Counted from the first letter of the stretch, positions 46,417 to 55,290 are shown. The stretch is DNA of 64,000 bases from 62-47 sp044463945 (GCA_044463945.1 JBIQLW010000012.1:27446-91445), one strand, 5' to 3'. The notes: a model not told the origin generated them from the sequence alone. Made by a program: numbers and translations.

Positions 46417-47055
46417 TCACGCTCCGACGGCCTGCTCGGCCGGATCGGGCCGCCAGTCCATGGTGACGAAGCCTTCGCTGCGCTCGACGCGCCTGAGCCA
46501 GTCGCGGATCGCCGGGAACGCGCCGAGGTCGAAGTCGCAGCGGTCGGCGACATGGGTGTAGCCGTAGAGCGCGATGTCGGCCACGGTCAGCTGGCCGGCG
46601 GCGAAGTAATCGTGCGACCTGAGGTGATTTTCCATCACCTGCAAGGCGGCGTAGCCGCGCTCCATCCAGTCCTCCAGCGCGTGGGTCTGGAGGTCGCGGC
46701 CGCCGCGCACCAGCGCCAGCCAGAAATAGGCGGCGCCGATATTGGGTTCGAGCGCGTGCTGCTCGAAGAACATCCATTGCAGCGCCTCGGCGCGGCCGAA
46801 GCGCGTCGGCGGCGCCAGCGGCGAATCGATGGCGAGATACCACAGGATGGCGTTGGACTCGGCGATATAGCGGCCGTCCTCGACTTCGAGCAGCGGCACC
46901 TGGCCGCTCGGGTTCTTGGCGAGAAACTCCGGCGTCCGGCTTTCGCCTTGCAGGATGTCGATTTCGACGGTGCGATAGGGCGTCCCGAGGAACGCCAGCG
47001 CCAGCCGCACCTTGTAGCTGTTGCCGGAGCGCTGCATCGAATAGAGCTTGTACAT
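46417..47055 (-). CDS. Glutathione S-transferase family protein
   Basis: The 212-residue protein has a thioredoxin-like N-terminal domain (MYKLYSMQRSGNSYKVRLAL, NPSGQVPLLEV with the cis-Pro, ESNAILWYLA with the GSH-binding Glu-Ser) and an all-helical C-terminal domain (LTVADIALYGYTHVADRCDF). Ser in the QRSGNS segment may be the catalytic residue. Role in detoxification is inferred from the family only. ATG 47055. Confidence 0.92.
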   Translation of the reverse strand: MYKLYSMQRSGNSYKVRLALAFLGTPYRTVEIDILQGESRTPEFLAKNPSGQVPLLEVEDGRYIAESNAILWYLAIDSPLAPPTRFGRAEALQWMFFEQHALEPNIGAAYFWLALVRGGRDLQTHALEDWMERGYAALQVMENHLRSHDYFAAGQLTVADIALYGYTHVADRCDFDLGAFPAIRDWLRRVERSEGFVTMDWRPDPAEQAVGA

Positions 47056-47267
47056 TCGCGTCGTTGGACCCTGTGGGCGCGTGGCCGAACCGCCGGATGC
47101 GTGGCTTGAACGGTTGAGGCGCTTACACGATGAGGTTGGCGCCGATGTGTCGCAAGCCCCGTCACTGTGGAGCATCTCCGGACCGTGAACAAGTCGCGCC
47201 CGCGAAAAGAGGCGGAAGCCGCTGCGCCGGCGCGGCTTCGCGGCAGATCATGCCACGGCGGCCGCGA

Positions 47268-48302
47268 TCACATCACGCGATCTTGCACGGCGCGGCGCGC
47301 CGGCGGCGGCGGCGTGGGGACGCCGAGGCGGGCGGCGGTGGCGGCCGGGACGATCGAGGGGGCGGGTGCCGCAGGCGCCGCATCCGCTGCCGCCGCGGGC
47401 ATCGTCCTCGACAGGCGCGCGGTCGCCGCCCAGCACGCCGCCGCGATCGCAAGTCCTGCGACGACGTCCGAGAAATAGTGCCCGCCGTCGACCGGGGTGG
47501 CGGCGATCATCAGGGCGTTGAGGGCGAACGCGACCCAGCGCAGATACGGGACCGGCCACATCGCGAGGATGAACAGGAGCCCGAGCGCGGCGTGCAGGCT
47601 GGGAAACGTGATGATGCCTTCGGACCCCTGCGCCATCAGTTCGCGAAAGCTGCCGTCGCGCAGTCCGAGAAACACCGCGAGGTGGGTGTTCTGCGTCACC
47701 GGGGCGATGTTCGGATAATCGCTCGCCGCCAGATGCAGATGCCCCCACACCCCTTGCGCCGGCATCAAGGCCGAGATGGCGATGGTCACCACGGTCGCCA
47801 GCATGAAGCCGAGCAGGAAGCGGCGCAGACGGATCAGGCGGTTGGTGAAAGCCAGCGCCAGCACCGTGGTCGTCGCCTGCACCGTGAAACTGAGATACGC
47901 GAAGCGGAACGCCGGATGCAGGTCGGGATAGGCGTTCATGGCCGACAACAGCGCCATCCAGTCGAGGCCGAGGTGGCGATCCCAGAGCATGAGCTGCTCG
48001 TCCCACAGCGGCAGGCCGGCGCTCGCGGCGACATAGGACAGCGGCGCGCCGACCGCCGCGAAGGCCGCGATCTGCGCGGTGCCGGACAGCGCCGACGCCA
48101 GCTTCGGGTCGGGCCGGAACCGCATATAGTAACCGGCGAGCGCGATCATCGCCGCGCACCCCGCCGCGACCGGCGCGTAGGAGCGCCAGTCGATCCGGAA
48201 CGACCCGGCCAGCGCGGCGGCGGCAACCGTCAGCGCGGTCGCGGCGATCACCGCCCAGATCAGGCGATCCGCATGACGCAAGGCGGCAGGTTCGGCGGGC
48301 AT
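47268..48302 (-). CDS. PAP2-family membrane phosphatase, inositolphosphorylceramide-synthase-like
   Basis: The 344-residue protein has about seven hydrophobic segments and the PAP2 catalytic pattern in AUR1-like form: FPSLHAALGLLFILAM in place of PSGH, then TPVDGGHYFSDVVAGLAIAA with the catalytic His and Asp. LWDRHLGLDWMALLSAMNAY is a segment common to this PAP2_3 group. It may move phosphate or phospho-alcohol groups on membrane lipids. The C-terminal 45 residues are Ala/Pro-rich and likely disordered. ATG 48302. Confidence 0.85.
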   Translation of the reverse strand: MPAEPAALRHADRLIWAVIAATALTVAAAALAGSFRIDWRSYAPVAAGCAAMIALAGYYMRFRPDPKLASALSGTAQIAAFAAVGAPLSYVAASAGLPLWDEQLMLWDRHLGLDWMALLSAMNAYPDLHPAFRFAYLSFTVQATTTVLALAFTNRLIRLRRFLLGFMLATVVTIAISALMPAQGVWGHLHLAASDYPNIAPVTQNTHLAVFLGLRDGSFRELMAQGSEGIITFPSLHAALGLLFILAMWPVPYLRWVAFALNALMIAATPVDGGHYFSDVVAGLAIAAACWAATARLSRTMPAAAADAAPAAPAPSIVPAATAARLGVPTPPPPARRAVQDRVM

Positions 48303-48479
48303 GGCGGGATCACCGTCGGGTTTCGCAAAAGGTCGCGCCACCGCCTGATAGCAGCCGCGGCTTTGCGGGACGTTAATGCCGGCCGGACGCGGGTTTCCCG
48401 CGGTTTTTCGCTTGCCGCTGCGGTGCAGCAGCCTTAGATACGTTGGCCGCGATTTTGCGCCCTTTCCGAGGAGATGACG

Positions 48480-49682
48480 ATGCCGTTCCTGTCTGCCGCG
48501 CTCGACCGTGTGAAGCCGTCCGCGACCATCGCGGTCACGGACAAGGCACGGCAGCTCAAAGCGGCCGGCCGCAACGTCATCGGACTCGGCGCCGGCGAGC
48601 CGGATTTCGACACGCCCGCCAACATCAAGCTGGCGGCGGTCCACGCCATCGAGGCGGGCAAGACCAAGTACACGGCGGTGGACGGCATTCCCGAGTTGAA
48701 GGAGGCGATCATCGCCAAGTTCCAGCGCGAGAACGGCCTGACCTACACGCCGAACCAGATCTCGGTCGGCACCGGCGGCAAGCAGGTGCTCTACAACGCG
48801 CTGATGGCCACCATCAATCCGGGCGACGAGGTCATCATCCCGGCGCCGTACTGGGTCAGCTACCCGGAAATGGTGGCGCTGGCGGGCGGCGAGACGGTGC
48901 CGGTGGTCTGCACCGCCGAGTTCGGCTTCAAGCTGCAACCGGATGCGCTGGAACGCGCCATCACGCCGAAGACCAAGTGGCTCATCCTCAACTCGCCGTC
49001 GAACCCGACCGGCGCGGCCTATACCCGCGCCGAGCTGAAGGCGCTGACCGACGTGCTGCTGCGGCATCCCCACGTCTGGGTGATGACCGACGACATGTAC
49101 GAGCACCTCGTCTATGACGACTTCGCATTCGCCACCCCGGCGCAGGTCGAGCCGAAGCTGTTCGACCGCACGCTGACGGTGAACGGCGTCTCCAAGGCGT
49201 ATTGCATGACCGGCTGGCGCATCGGCTATGCCGGCGGCCCGGTGCAACTCATCAAGGCGATGGCGACCATCCAGTCGCAATCGACCTCGAACCCGTCGTC
49301 GGTGTCGCAATGGGCGGCGGTCGAAGCCCTGAACGGGCCGCAGGACTTCATCGCGGCCAACAACAAGGTGTTCAAGGAGCGGCGCGACCTGGTGGTGGCG
49401 ATGCTCAACCAGGCGGCCGGCATCGACTGTCCGCGGCCGGAGGGCGCGTTCTACGTCTATCCGTCCTGCGCCGGCACCATCGGCAAGACCGCGCCGTCGG
49501 GCCGGAAACTCGAGAACGACCAGGACTTCGTCACCGAGCTTCTGGAAGCCGAGGGCGTCGCGGTGGTGCAGGGCTCGGCGTTCGGCTTGGGTCCGGCGTT
49601 CCGCATCTCCTACGCCACCCGGACCTCCGACCTTGAGGACGCCTGCAAGCGGATCCAGCGCTTCTGCGGCAATCTGCGCTGA
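48480..49682 (+). CDS. Aspartate aminotransferase (class I, AspC/AatA type)
   Basis: The 400-residue PLP enzyme interconverts aspartate and oxaloacetate. Motifs: VIGLGAGEPDFDTP, KYTAVDGIPELKEAI, ISVGTGGKQVLYNALMATIN, LNSPSNPTGAAYT, DDMYEHLVYDDF and the PLP Lys in VNGVSKAYCMTGWRIGYAGG. This is the Ib subgroup common in alphaproteobacteria. AGGAG at 48468-48472 favours ATG 48480 over ATG 48474. It stands alone, followed by a family A repeat. Confidence 0.94.
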   Translation: MPFLSAALDRVKPSATIAVTDKARQLKAAGRNVIGLGAGEPDFDTPANIKLAAVHAIEAGKTKYTAVDGIPELKEAIIAKFQRENGLTYTPNQISVGTGGKQVLYNALMATINPGDEVIIPAPYWVSYPEMVALAGGETVPVVCTAEFGFKLQPDALERAITPKTKWLILNSPSNPTGAAYTRAELKALTDVLLRHPHVWVMTDDMYEHLVYDDFAFATPAQVEPKLFDRTLTVNGVSKAYCMTGWRIGYAGGPVQLIKAMATIQSQSTSNPSSVSQWAAVEALNGPQDFIAANNKVFKERRDLVVAMLNQAAGIDCPRPEGAFYVYPSCAGTIGKTAPSGRKLENDQDFVTELLEAEGVAVVQGSAFGLGPAFRISYATRTSDLEDACKRIQRFCGNLR

Positions 49683-50025
49683 ATTGGTGTTGGATCGGAA
49701 GTCGTCGTCCTGAGTCTCCGACTGGAAACGATGCGTCATCGTCCGCGAAGGCGGACGATCCAGTAATCCGTGCAAGCCCACGGGAAAATTTGATCCGATA
49801 TAGGGTCCTGGATGCTCCGCCTTCGCGGAGCATGACGGCTTTCGTGTTGCGTGTCGCGCGATCACATTCGCGAGAGGGCGCATTATTACCGCAAATAAGG
49901 CGTTCCGGCCGGCGATTGCCTTACTTTGATCGATTTTTGGGAACCTTTCGGAGCGCGCCACGCTTATGTCGCGCGTGGCCCTCGTCTGAATCTGCCTTCC
50001 CAATAAAAAGTGGAGATTAAATTCA
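49683..50025. other. Intergenic region between the aminotransferase and first DUF992 gene
   Basis: The 343 bases hold family A copy A9 (49722-49850) and then about 170 bases of sequence that is markedly richer in A and T (from about 49875), the probable promoter region of the DUF992 gene. No gene was found. Confidence 0.5.
49722..49850. repeat. Family A two-hairpin repeat (copy A9, near full-length)
   Basis: This is the clearest full copy: TGGAAACGATGCGTCATCG, hairpin CGTCCGC-GAAG-GCGGACG, ATCCAGTAATCCGTG, a ~40-base centre, CTGGATG, hairpin CTCCGC-CTTC-GCGGAG, CATGACGGCTTTCGTGTTG. The two hairpins have different stem sequences. Confidence 0.85.
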
Positions 50026-50556
50026 ATGCGAACGATCAAACTTGCCGGCTTCGGCGCGCTCATGCTGATGGCGTCGGTGGCGGCGGCAAATGCCCAGCAG
50101 GGCCGGCTCCAGGTCGGCGTGCTCGAATGCGAGGGCGGTCAGAACGTCGGTTACGTGGTCGGCTCCAGCACTGAGCTGCAATGCACCTTCCAGAGCGAGG
50201 GCCGCCGTCCGGAGCCCTACATCGCCACCGTCAAGCGGTTCGGCGTCGATCTCGGCTTCACCCAGCAGACCGGCTTCGCCTGGGCGGTGTACGCGCCCAC
50301 CAACCGGATCGGCCGCGGCGATCTCGCCGGCCACTTCGGCGGCGTCGGGGCGAATGCGTCGGTCGGCGTCGGTGTCGGCGGCAACCTGCTGGTCGGCGGC
50401 TCGAACAACGCCTTCTCGTTGCAGCCCCTGAGCCTGCAAGGCCAGACCGGCTTCAACGCCACCGCCGGCGTCGTCGATGTCGAACTGCGTCCCGCCGCCG
50501 TGCAGCCGCACCGCAAGGCGCGCAAGCATCGCAAGCACCGCCGTCATCACCGCTGA
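50026..50556 (+). CDS. DUF992 secreted protein (first of pair)
   Basis: The 176-residue protein has a signal peptide (FGALMLMASVAAANAQ) and a DUF992 domain: LQVGVLECEGGQNVGYVVGS, LQCTFQSEGRRPEPYIATVK, LGFTQQTGFAWAVYAPT and a Gly/Val-rich VGVGVGGNLLVGGSNNAFSL. The end is strongly basic (RKARKHRKHRRHHR), unlike its downstream paralogue. DUF992 proteins are periplasmic and uncharacterised. A family B palindrome and two strong hairpins follow. Confidence 0.9.
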   Translation: MRTIKLAGFGALMLMASVAAANAQQGRLQVGVLECEGGQNVGYVVGSSTELQCTFQSEGRRPEPYIATVKRFGVDLGFTQQTGFAWAVYAPTNRIGRGDLAGHFGGVGANASVGVGVGGNLLVGGSNNAFSLQPLSLQGQTGFNATAGVVDVELRPAAVQPHRKARKHRKHRRHHR

Positions 50557-50608
50557 AGCGTTTTCAAGCGAAGTGGATGCCGGTTCGCGTGAGGAAAACG
50601 CGTCAAAA
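50557..50608. repeat. Family B short palindrome (copy B2)
   Basis: AGCGTTTTCAAGCGAAGTGG then ATGCCGGTTCGCGTG and AGGAAAACGCGTCAAA differs from copy B1 (14543) at only a few bases. Both start within a base or two of a stop codon, so it may act in 3'-end formation. Confidence 0.75.
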
Positions 50609-50616
50609 CTAGAATC

Positions 50617-50653
50617 GAGAGTACCGTTCCGATTCCGCCGGAACGGTACTCTC
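50617..50653 (+). terminator. 14-bp perfect hairpin after the first DUF992 gene
   Basis: Arms GAGAGTACCGTTCC and GGAACGGTACTCTC pair without mismatch across a 9-base loop. A short GGCGGTTTTGG follows rather than a clean T run. Confidence 0.6.
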
Positions 50654-50673
50654 GGCGGTTTTGGCCGGCAGCG

Positions 50674-50704
50674 AAAAGCCCGCGCGTTTGCGCGGGCTTT
50701 TTTA
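50674..50704. terminator. Bidirectional Rho-independent terminator
   Basis: AAAAGCCCGCGC-GTTT-GCGCGGGCTTTT followed by TTTATT is a textbook stem with T run on the plus strand and A run upstream. It separates the two DUF992 genes into distinct transcripts. Confidence 0.9.
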
Positions 50705-50806
50705 TTCTGGATGTGCGCTCGGCGCGGCGCGATTTGGCGTGGCATCCCCGCCATGGCATAGTCGGGCGATCCAAAAGATTCCCTCGCATGAAAATGGAGA
50801 TGCCCG

Positions 50807-51283
50807 ATGCGCCGTAGCGCGACCCTTCTCGGTGTGGCCGCCGCGACCCTGATGTCCGTCGCGGCGCTTGCCCAAGAGCCGCAGCGTGTTCAGATCGGCG
50901 TGCTGGAATGCCGCGGCGGCGCCAGCGTCGGCTTCATTGTCGGCTCGGTGACCAATCTCGGCTGCCTGCTGCGTGCGCAGGGCAAGCCGGACCAGCCTTA
51001 TGTCGCGACCATCCGCAAGGTCGGCATCGACCTCGGCATCACCGAGCAGTCGACGCTGGCCTGGGCGGTGTTCGCGCCGGTGGAGCGCGCCGGCGTCGGC
51101 GACCTCTCCGGCAACTATGTCGGCGCGCAGGGCAGCGCCAATGTCGGAATCGGGCTCGGGGCCAACGTGCTGGTCGGCGGCTCGGCCAATTCGATCGCGC
51201 TGCAACCCCTGAGCGTGCAGGGCTCGACCGGCATCAGCGTGGCGGTCGGGCTCGCCGGGCTGGAACTGCGCCCCGGCCGATAG
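50807..51283 (+). CDS. DUF992 secreted protein (second of pair)
   Basis: The 158-residue paralogue of the preceding protein shares VQIGVLECRGGASVGFIVGS, TNLGCLLRAQGKPDQPYVAT and LGITEQSTLAWAVFAP. Its signal peptide is SATLLGVAAATLMSVAALAQ. It lacks the basic tail of its neighbour and ends LAGLELRPGR. It has its own ribosome site region (AAAATGGAG upstream) and follows a strong terminator, so it is probably transcribed separately. Confidence 0.9.
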   Translation: MRRSATLLGVAAATLMSVAALAQEPQRVQIGVLECRGGASVGFIVGSVTNLGCLLRAQGKPDQPYVATIRKVGIDLGITEQSTLAWAVFAPVERAGVGDLSGNYVGAQGSANVGIGLGANVLVGGSANSIALQPLSVQGSTGISVAVGLAGLELRPGR

Positions 51284-51340
51284 CCGCCTCCATTGGTGGC
51301 TTTCAAACGGACGATCTTGACGTCGATAGCTGCTGCTCAT

Positions 51341-51362
51341 AAAAAGAATGAGCGTTCTTTTT
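51341..51362. promoter_or_regulatory. Probable TetR operator upstream of the methyltransferase-tetR operon
   Basis: Perfect 8-bp inverted arms AAAAAGAA (51341-51348) and TTCTTTTT (51355-51362) flank TGAGCG. The site ends 13 bases before the methyltransferase ATG, an ideal place for repression. The TetR-family protein encoded in the same operon is the obvious candidate ligand. Confidence 0.6.
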
Positions 51363-51375
51363 GCTGAGAGCTGCA

Positions 51376-52254
51376 ATGCGCGCGCACCAGCCAAGCCGAA
51401 CCGCCGGGTTCATGGCGATCTTTCGCGCGTCCGAACACGCGCGTCCGCCTGGCGAGCGGGCCTTTGCCGATCCCTATGCGCGCGCGCTGCTGCCTCCGGG
51501 TCTGCGGCTCGCGGCAAGACTGTTCAGCCTGCGGCCGACCGCGGCGCTGCTGAACCGCTACATCGACCGGCGCTCGCCCGGCGCGCGAACCTCCGGCGTG
51601 GCGCGAACCCGGCTGATCGACGAATGGATCGAACAGGCGTCGGCGACCGTGGACCAGGTGGTGCTGCTCGGTGCGGGCTTCGACACGCGTGCGTGGCGGC
51701 TCGACGCGCTTGCATCGGCCCGGATTTTCGAAGTCGATCATCCCGATACCGCGGCGGTGAAACAGCAGCGCTTGCGTGCGGCCGGGGTCGATCTGGCGCG
51801 CGCGACCTTCGTCACGGTGGATTTCGAGAAGGACGACTTCGTTGCGCCGCTGCGCGCCGCCGGCTTCGATCCGTCCCGTCCTGCGATCGTGGTCTGGGAA
51901 GGCGTCAGTCAGTACCTGAAGGCGGACGTGGTGTCGGATGTGATCGCGTGGGCCGGCCGGCTTGCGCCCGGAAGCCGCTTCATCTTCACCTATGTGCATG
52001 AAGGCGTCCTGAACGGATCGCGCGCATTCGCCGGCGCCGACGAAGCCATCGCCAACGTCAATGCATCCGGCGAGCCATGGAAGTCTGGTCTGGCGCCGGA
52101 GCAATTGCCGTCGTATCTGCGCGCGCGAGGGCTTGTCCTCTTGAGCGAGCTCGGCGCCGATGACTATCGCGCGCGCGTGATGGGCGAGGGAAGCCGCAGC
52201 ATTCGCGGTTATGGCTTCTATCACGTCGTGCTTGCGGAAGTGCCGCGTGCCTAG
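51376..52254 (+). CDS. Class I SAM-dependent methyltransferase, LCMT/TIGR00027 family
   Basis: The 292-residue protein has the family pattern RTAGFMAIFRASEHARPPGE, FADPYARALLPPG, ARTRLIDEWIEQA, the AdoMet loop VVLLGAGFDTRAWRLDAL, IFEVDHPDTAAVKQQRL and VVWEGVSQYL. It resembles leucine carboxyl methyltransferases and putative O-methyltransferases of mycobacteria and rhizobia; substrate unknown. ATG 51376 is chosen; TTG 51361 would lie inside the operator. Its stop overlaps the tetR start by 8 bases, so expression is coupled. Confidence 0.88.
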   Translation: MRAHQPSRTAGFMAIFRASEHARPPGERAFADPYARALLPPGLRLAARLFSLRPTAALLNRYIDRRSPGARTSGVARTRLIDEWIEQASATVDQVVLLGAGFDTRAWRLDALASARIFEVDHPDTAAVKQQRLRAAGVDLARATFVTVDFEKDDFVAPLRAAGFDPSRPAIVVWEGVSQYLKADVVSDVIAWAGRLAPGSRFIFTYVHEGVLNGSRAFAGADEAIANVNASGEPWKSGLAPEQLPSYLRARGLVLLSELGADDYRARVMGEGSRSIRGYGFYHVVLAEVPRA

Positions 52255-52846
52255 GCTGACGCCGGCACGGGCGAGCGCCCAGCGCCAACGGATTCTCGAC
52301 GCCGCGTTGACGTGTTTTGCGCGAGAAGGATTTCATGCCGCAACGATGCAGGACATCGTCGCCGAATCCGGTCTCAGTCCGGGCGCCATCTACGGTTACT
52401 TCAAGGGCAAGACCGAGATGGTGATGGCGATCGCGTCGGAGCGCCACACGATGGAGCGCCGGCGCATGGAAGCCGCACTGGCTGCGCCTGACATCGATAC
52501 CGGCGTGCGCCGTCTCGTCGAGGATTTCGTTCTCGGATTGCGCGATCCGGCGGAGCAGCGCTGGCGTCGCCTTGCGGTTCAGCTCTGGGCCGAGAGTCTG
52601 TCCAATCCGCGGCTTAAGCGTGAGGCGCTTGCCGGCGTTTCGCAGGCCATCGACGCGCTGTCACCGCTGGTCGGCAAGGCGCAGGCCGAGGGGCGCTGGC
52701 CCGCGCATCTCGATCCGCGCGCCGCCGCGCGCGTCATGATATCAATTCTTCAGGGCATCTCCCTTCAACTGGCGTGGGATGGCGGCATCGACATGGCGGG
52801 TTTCGCGTCTGCGTTGCGGATCATGATCGATCCACCAGCGGCCTGA
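52247..52846 (+). CDS. TetR family transcriptional regulator
   Basis: The 199-residue repressor-type protein starts at GTG 52247. The N-terminal helix-turn-helix reads RILDAALTCFAREGFHAATM, QDIVAESGLSPGAIYGYFKG and KTEMVMAIA. The C-terminal ligand-binding part (RRLVEDFVLGLRDPAEQRWR) is of the BetI/YfiR-like kind. It is translated with the methyltransferase and probably binds the palindrome at 51341-51362, controlling both genes. Confidence 0.9.
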   Translation: MPRLTPARASAQRQRILDAALTCFAREGFHAATMQDIVAESGLSPGAIYGYFKGKTEMVMAIASERHTMERRRMEAALAAPDIDTGVRRLVEDFVLGLRDPAEQRWRRLAVQLWAESLSNPRLKREALAGVSQAIDALSPLVGKAQAEGRWPAHLDPRAAARVMISILQGISLQLAWDGGIDMAGFASALRIMIDPPAA

Positions 52847-52988
52847 CATATTCTTCTTCGGCGGCATGAAATTGCATCAGTTCCATTTCGCAGCCGCGCA
52901 CGATTTTCCGACTTGCTAAATTCGAATGCCGGGCAGAGCATGATATCATCGACCCGATCATGGGCCGAGCTTCATCTCGGAGGCGGCA

Positions 52989-55052
52989 ATGGGACAAGAT
53001 GACAAACGTCCCTCGGGACATCGAGGATCGGGTCCACGCTGCATTGCGCTCGTGGGCCCTTTTCAGAGCGGAAAAACCACCCTTCTCGAAGCCATCCTTG
53101 CCCGCACCGGCGCGATCGCGCGCGCCGGCAGCGTCGAGGCCGGCACCTCGGTCGGCGACGCCGGCGCGGAAGCGCGGCTGCACAAGATGGGCGTCGGCCT
53201 CAACGCCGCGACCACGACCTTCATGGGCGACACCTATACGTTTCTCGATTGTCCGGGCTCGGTCGAGTTCGCGCACGACATGCGCGCCGCGCTCCCGGTG
53301 ATCGACGCGGTGGTGGTGGTGTGCGAGGCCGACGAGCGCAAGCTGCCGCAGTTGCAGGTGATCCTGCGCGAACTCGAAGACCTGCGCATTCCCCGCTTCC
53401 TGTTTCTCAACAAGATCGACAAGGCCACCAAGCGCATCCGCGAGGCGCTGGCGGCGTTGCAGCCGGCCTCGCGCGTGCCGCTGGTGCTGCGGCAGATTCC
53501 GATCTGGAACGGCGACCTGATCGCCGGATTCGTCGATCTCGCGCTGGAGCGCGCCTTCGTCTATCGCGAGCACGCGGCCTCCGAGGTGATCGCGCTCGAC
53601 GGCGGCGACCGCGACCGCGAGCGCGAGGCGCGCTTCACGATGCTGGAATATCTCGCCGACCACGACGACGCGCTGATGGAGCAACTGCTCGACGACATCC
53701 CGCCGCCGCGCGACGCCATCTTCGACGATCTCTCCCGCGAACTGCGCGACGGCCAGATCTGTCCGGTGCTGCTCGGCTCGGCGGCGCGGCAGAACGGCGT
53801 CGGCCGGCTGCTGAAGGCGCTGCGTCATGAAGCGCCCGGCGTCGCCGGGACGCGGGCGCGGCTCGGCGCGACGGACGACGGCGCGGCGCTGGCTTACGTG
53901 GTCAAGACCACGCATTTGCAGCACGGCGGCAAGCTGTCGCTGGCGCGGGTGCTGCGCGGCCGGTTCGAGGACGGCGCGACGGTGCAGTCGTCCGGCGGCG
54001 GCAGCGGGCGCGTCTCCGGCATTCTCGCCGCCAACGGGGCGAGCGACTCCAAGCGCGCCGCGGCGGAAGCCGGCGAGGTGGTGGCGCTCGGCAAGCTCGA
54101 TGCGGTGAAGACCGGCGACACGCTGACCACGGCGAAGACCGCGCCGGCCGCGCTCGCGGAGGTCAAGCCCGCGGCGCCGGTGCTGGCGATCGCGCTCGCC
54201 GCCGCCGACCGCAAGGACGACGTCAAGCTCGGGCAGGCGTTGCAGCGCCTCACCGAGGAAGATCCCTCGCTCTCGGTGCAGCACAATCCCGCCAGTCACG
54301 AGATGGTGCTGTGGGGGCAGGGCGAGATGCACCTGCGCGTGGCGATGGAGCGGTTGCAGACGCGCTACGGCGTCAATGCCCGCTCGCATCCGCCGGCCAT
54401 CGGCTATCGCGAAACGATCCGCAAATCCGCGACCCAGCGCGGCCGCCACAAGAAGCAGTCCGGCGGGCACGGCCAGTACGGCGACGTGGTTCTCGACATC
54501 AGGCCGCTGCCGCGCGGCGAAGGCTTCCGCTTCAGTGAGACCGTGGTCGGCGGCGCGGTGCCGAAGAACTATATCGGCGCGGTGGAGGAGGGCGTGAAGG
54601 ACGCGCTGACGCGCGGCGCGCTCGGCTTTCCGGTGATCGACGTCGAAGTGACGCTGACCGACGGCTCCTATCACAGCGTCGATTCCTCGGATCAGGCGTT
54701 CCGCACCGCCGCGCGCATCGGCGTCAGTGAGGCGCTGCCGCAATGCGCGCCGGTGCTGCTGGAGCCGATCCATCAGGTCGAGATCGTCTGTCCGGCCGAG
54801 GCGACGGCGAAGGTCAACGCCATCCTGTCCGGCCGGCGCGGCCAGATCCTCGGCTTCGATACCCGCGACGGCTGGGCCGGCTGGGACTGCGTGCGCGCCA
54901 GCCTGCCGGAAGCGGAGATCGGCGACCTGATCGTCGAACTGCGCTCCGCCACCGCCGGCGCCGGCAGCTTCACCCGCACCTTCGATCACATGGCGGAAGT
55001 CACCGGCCGCGCCGCCGACCAGATCGTCGCGGCGCACCGCGACGCGGCGTAG
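52989..55052 (+). CDS. Elongation factor G-like GTPase (EF-G paralogue)
   Basis: The 687-residue protein has EF-G-like architecture but a divergent GTPase domain: G1 LVGPFQSGKTTLLEA, G3 FLDCPGSVEFA and G4 FLNKID, with a short, altered switch I (VGLNAATTTFMGDTYTF). Domains II-V follow, with AVEEGVKDALTRGALGFPV and GYRETIRKSATQRGRHKKQS as in the 'elongation factor G-like protein' family. Such paralogues are distinct from the main FusA; roles in translocation, recycling or stress are proposed but not settled. GGAGG at 52979-52983 supports ATG 52989. The gene is monocistronic. Confidence 0.88.
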   Translation: MGQDDKRPSGHRGSGPRCIALVGPFQSGKTTLLEAILARTGAIARAGSVEAGTSVGDAGAEARLHKMGVGLNAATTTFMGDTYTFLDCPGSVEFAHDMRAALPVIDAVVVVCEADERKLPQLQVILRELEDLRIPRFLFLNKIDKATKRIREALAALQPASRVPLVLRQIPIWNGDLIAGFVDLALERAFVYREHAASEVIALDGGDRDREREARFTMLEYLADHDDALMEQLLDDIPPPRDAIFDDLSRELRDGQICPVLLGSAARQNGVGRLLKALRHEAPGVAGTRARLGATDDGAALAYVVKTTHLQHGGKLSLARVLRGRFEDGATVQSSGGGSGRVSGILAANGASDSKRAAAEAGEVVALGKLDAVKTGDTLTTAKTAPAALAEVKPAAPVLAIALAAADRKDDVKLGQALQRLTEEDPSLSVQHNPASHEMVLWGQGEMHLRVAMERLQTRYGVNARSHPPAIGYRETIRKSATQRGRHKKQSGGHGQYGDVVLDIRPLPRGEGFRFSETVVGGAVPKNYIGAVEEGVKDALTRGALGFPVIDVEVTLTDGSYHSVDSSDQAFRTAARIGVSEALPQCAPVLLEPIHQVEIVCPAEATAKVNAILSGRRGQILGFDTRDGWAGWDCVRASLPEAEIGDLIVELRSATAGAGSFTRTFDHMAEVTGRAADQIVAAHRDAA

Positions 55053-55100
55053 ATTGTGCTGCGTTGAGGTTTGCGCGACGGCGTCATCAGGGGAGCCTCG

Positions 55101-55204
55101 CCCGAAACGAGGCGTCATTGTCCGCGAAGGCGGACGATCCAGTACTCCGTGCGCGTGCATGGGAAATCTGACTCAACGGTCGACTGGATGCTCCGCCTTC
55201 GATG
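55101..55204. repeat. Family A repeat truncated at its right hairpin (copy A10)
   Basis: It starts CCGAAACGAGGCGTCATTG with hairpin GTCCGC-GAAG-GCGGAC. The right hairpin begins GGATGCTCCGCCTTCG and then breaks off into unrelated sequence (ATGCCAAGCC), so the closing arm is lost. Confidence 0.75.
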
Positions 55205-55290
55205 CCAAGCCTGTTTGACGTCTCACCTGTTCGCCCGGCGACGGATGCCGTACACCTCAAGGCGGGCAGGGGAGCGACAATTGCTCCTAT

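Noticed and set aside
52850..52960. Minus-strand frame end reading RKIVRGCEMELMQFHAAEEE in the gap before the EF-G-like gene
   Set aside because: The peptide looks non-random, but the frame has no convincing start or ribosome site here and continues as a shadow of the EF-G-like gene. It may be a remnant; not enough to call.
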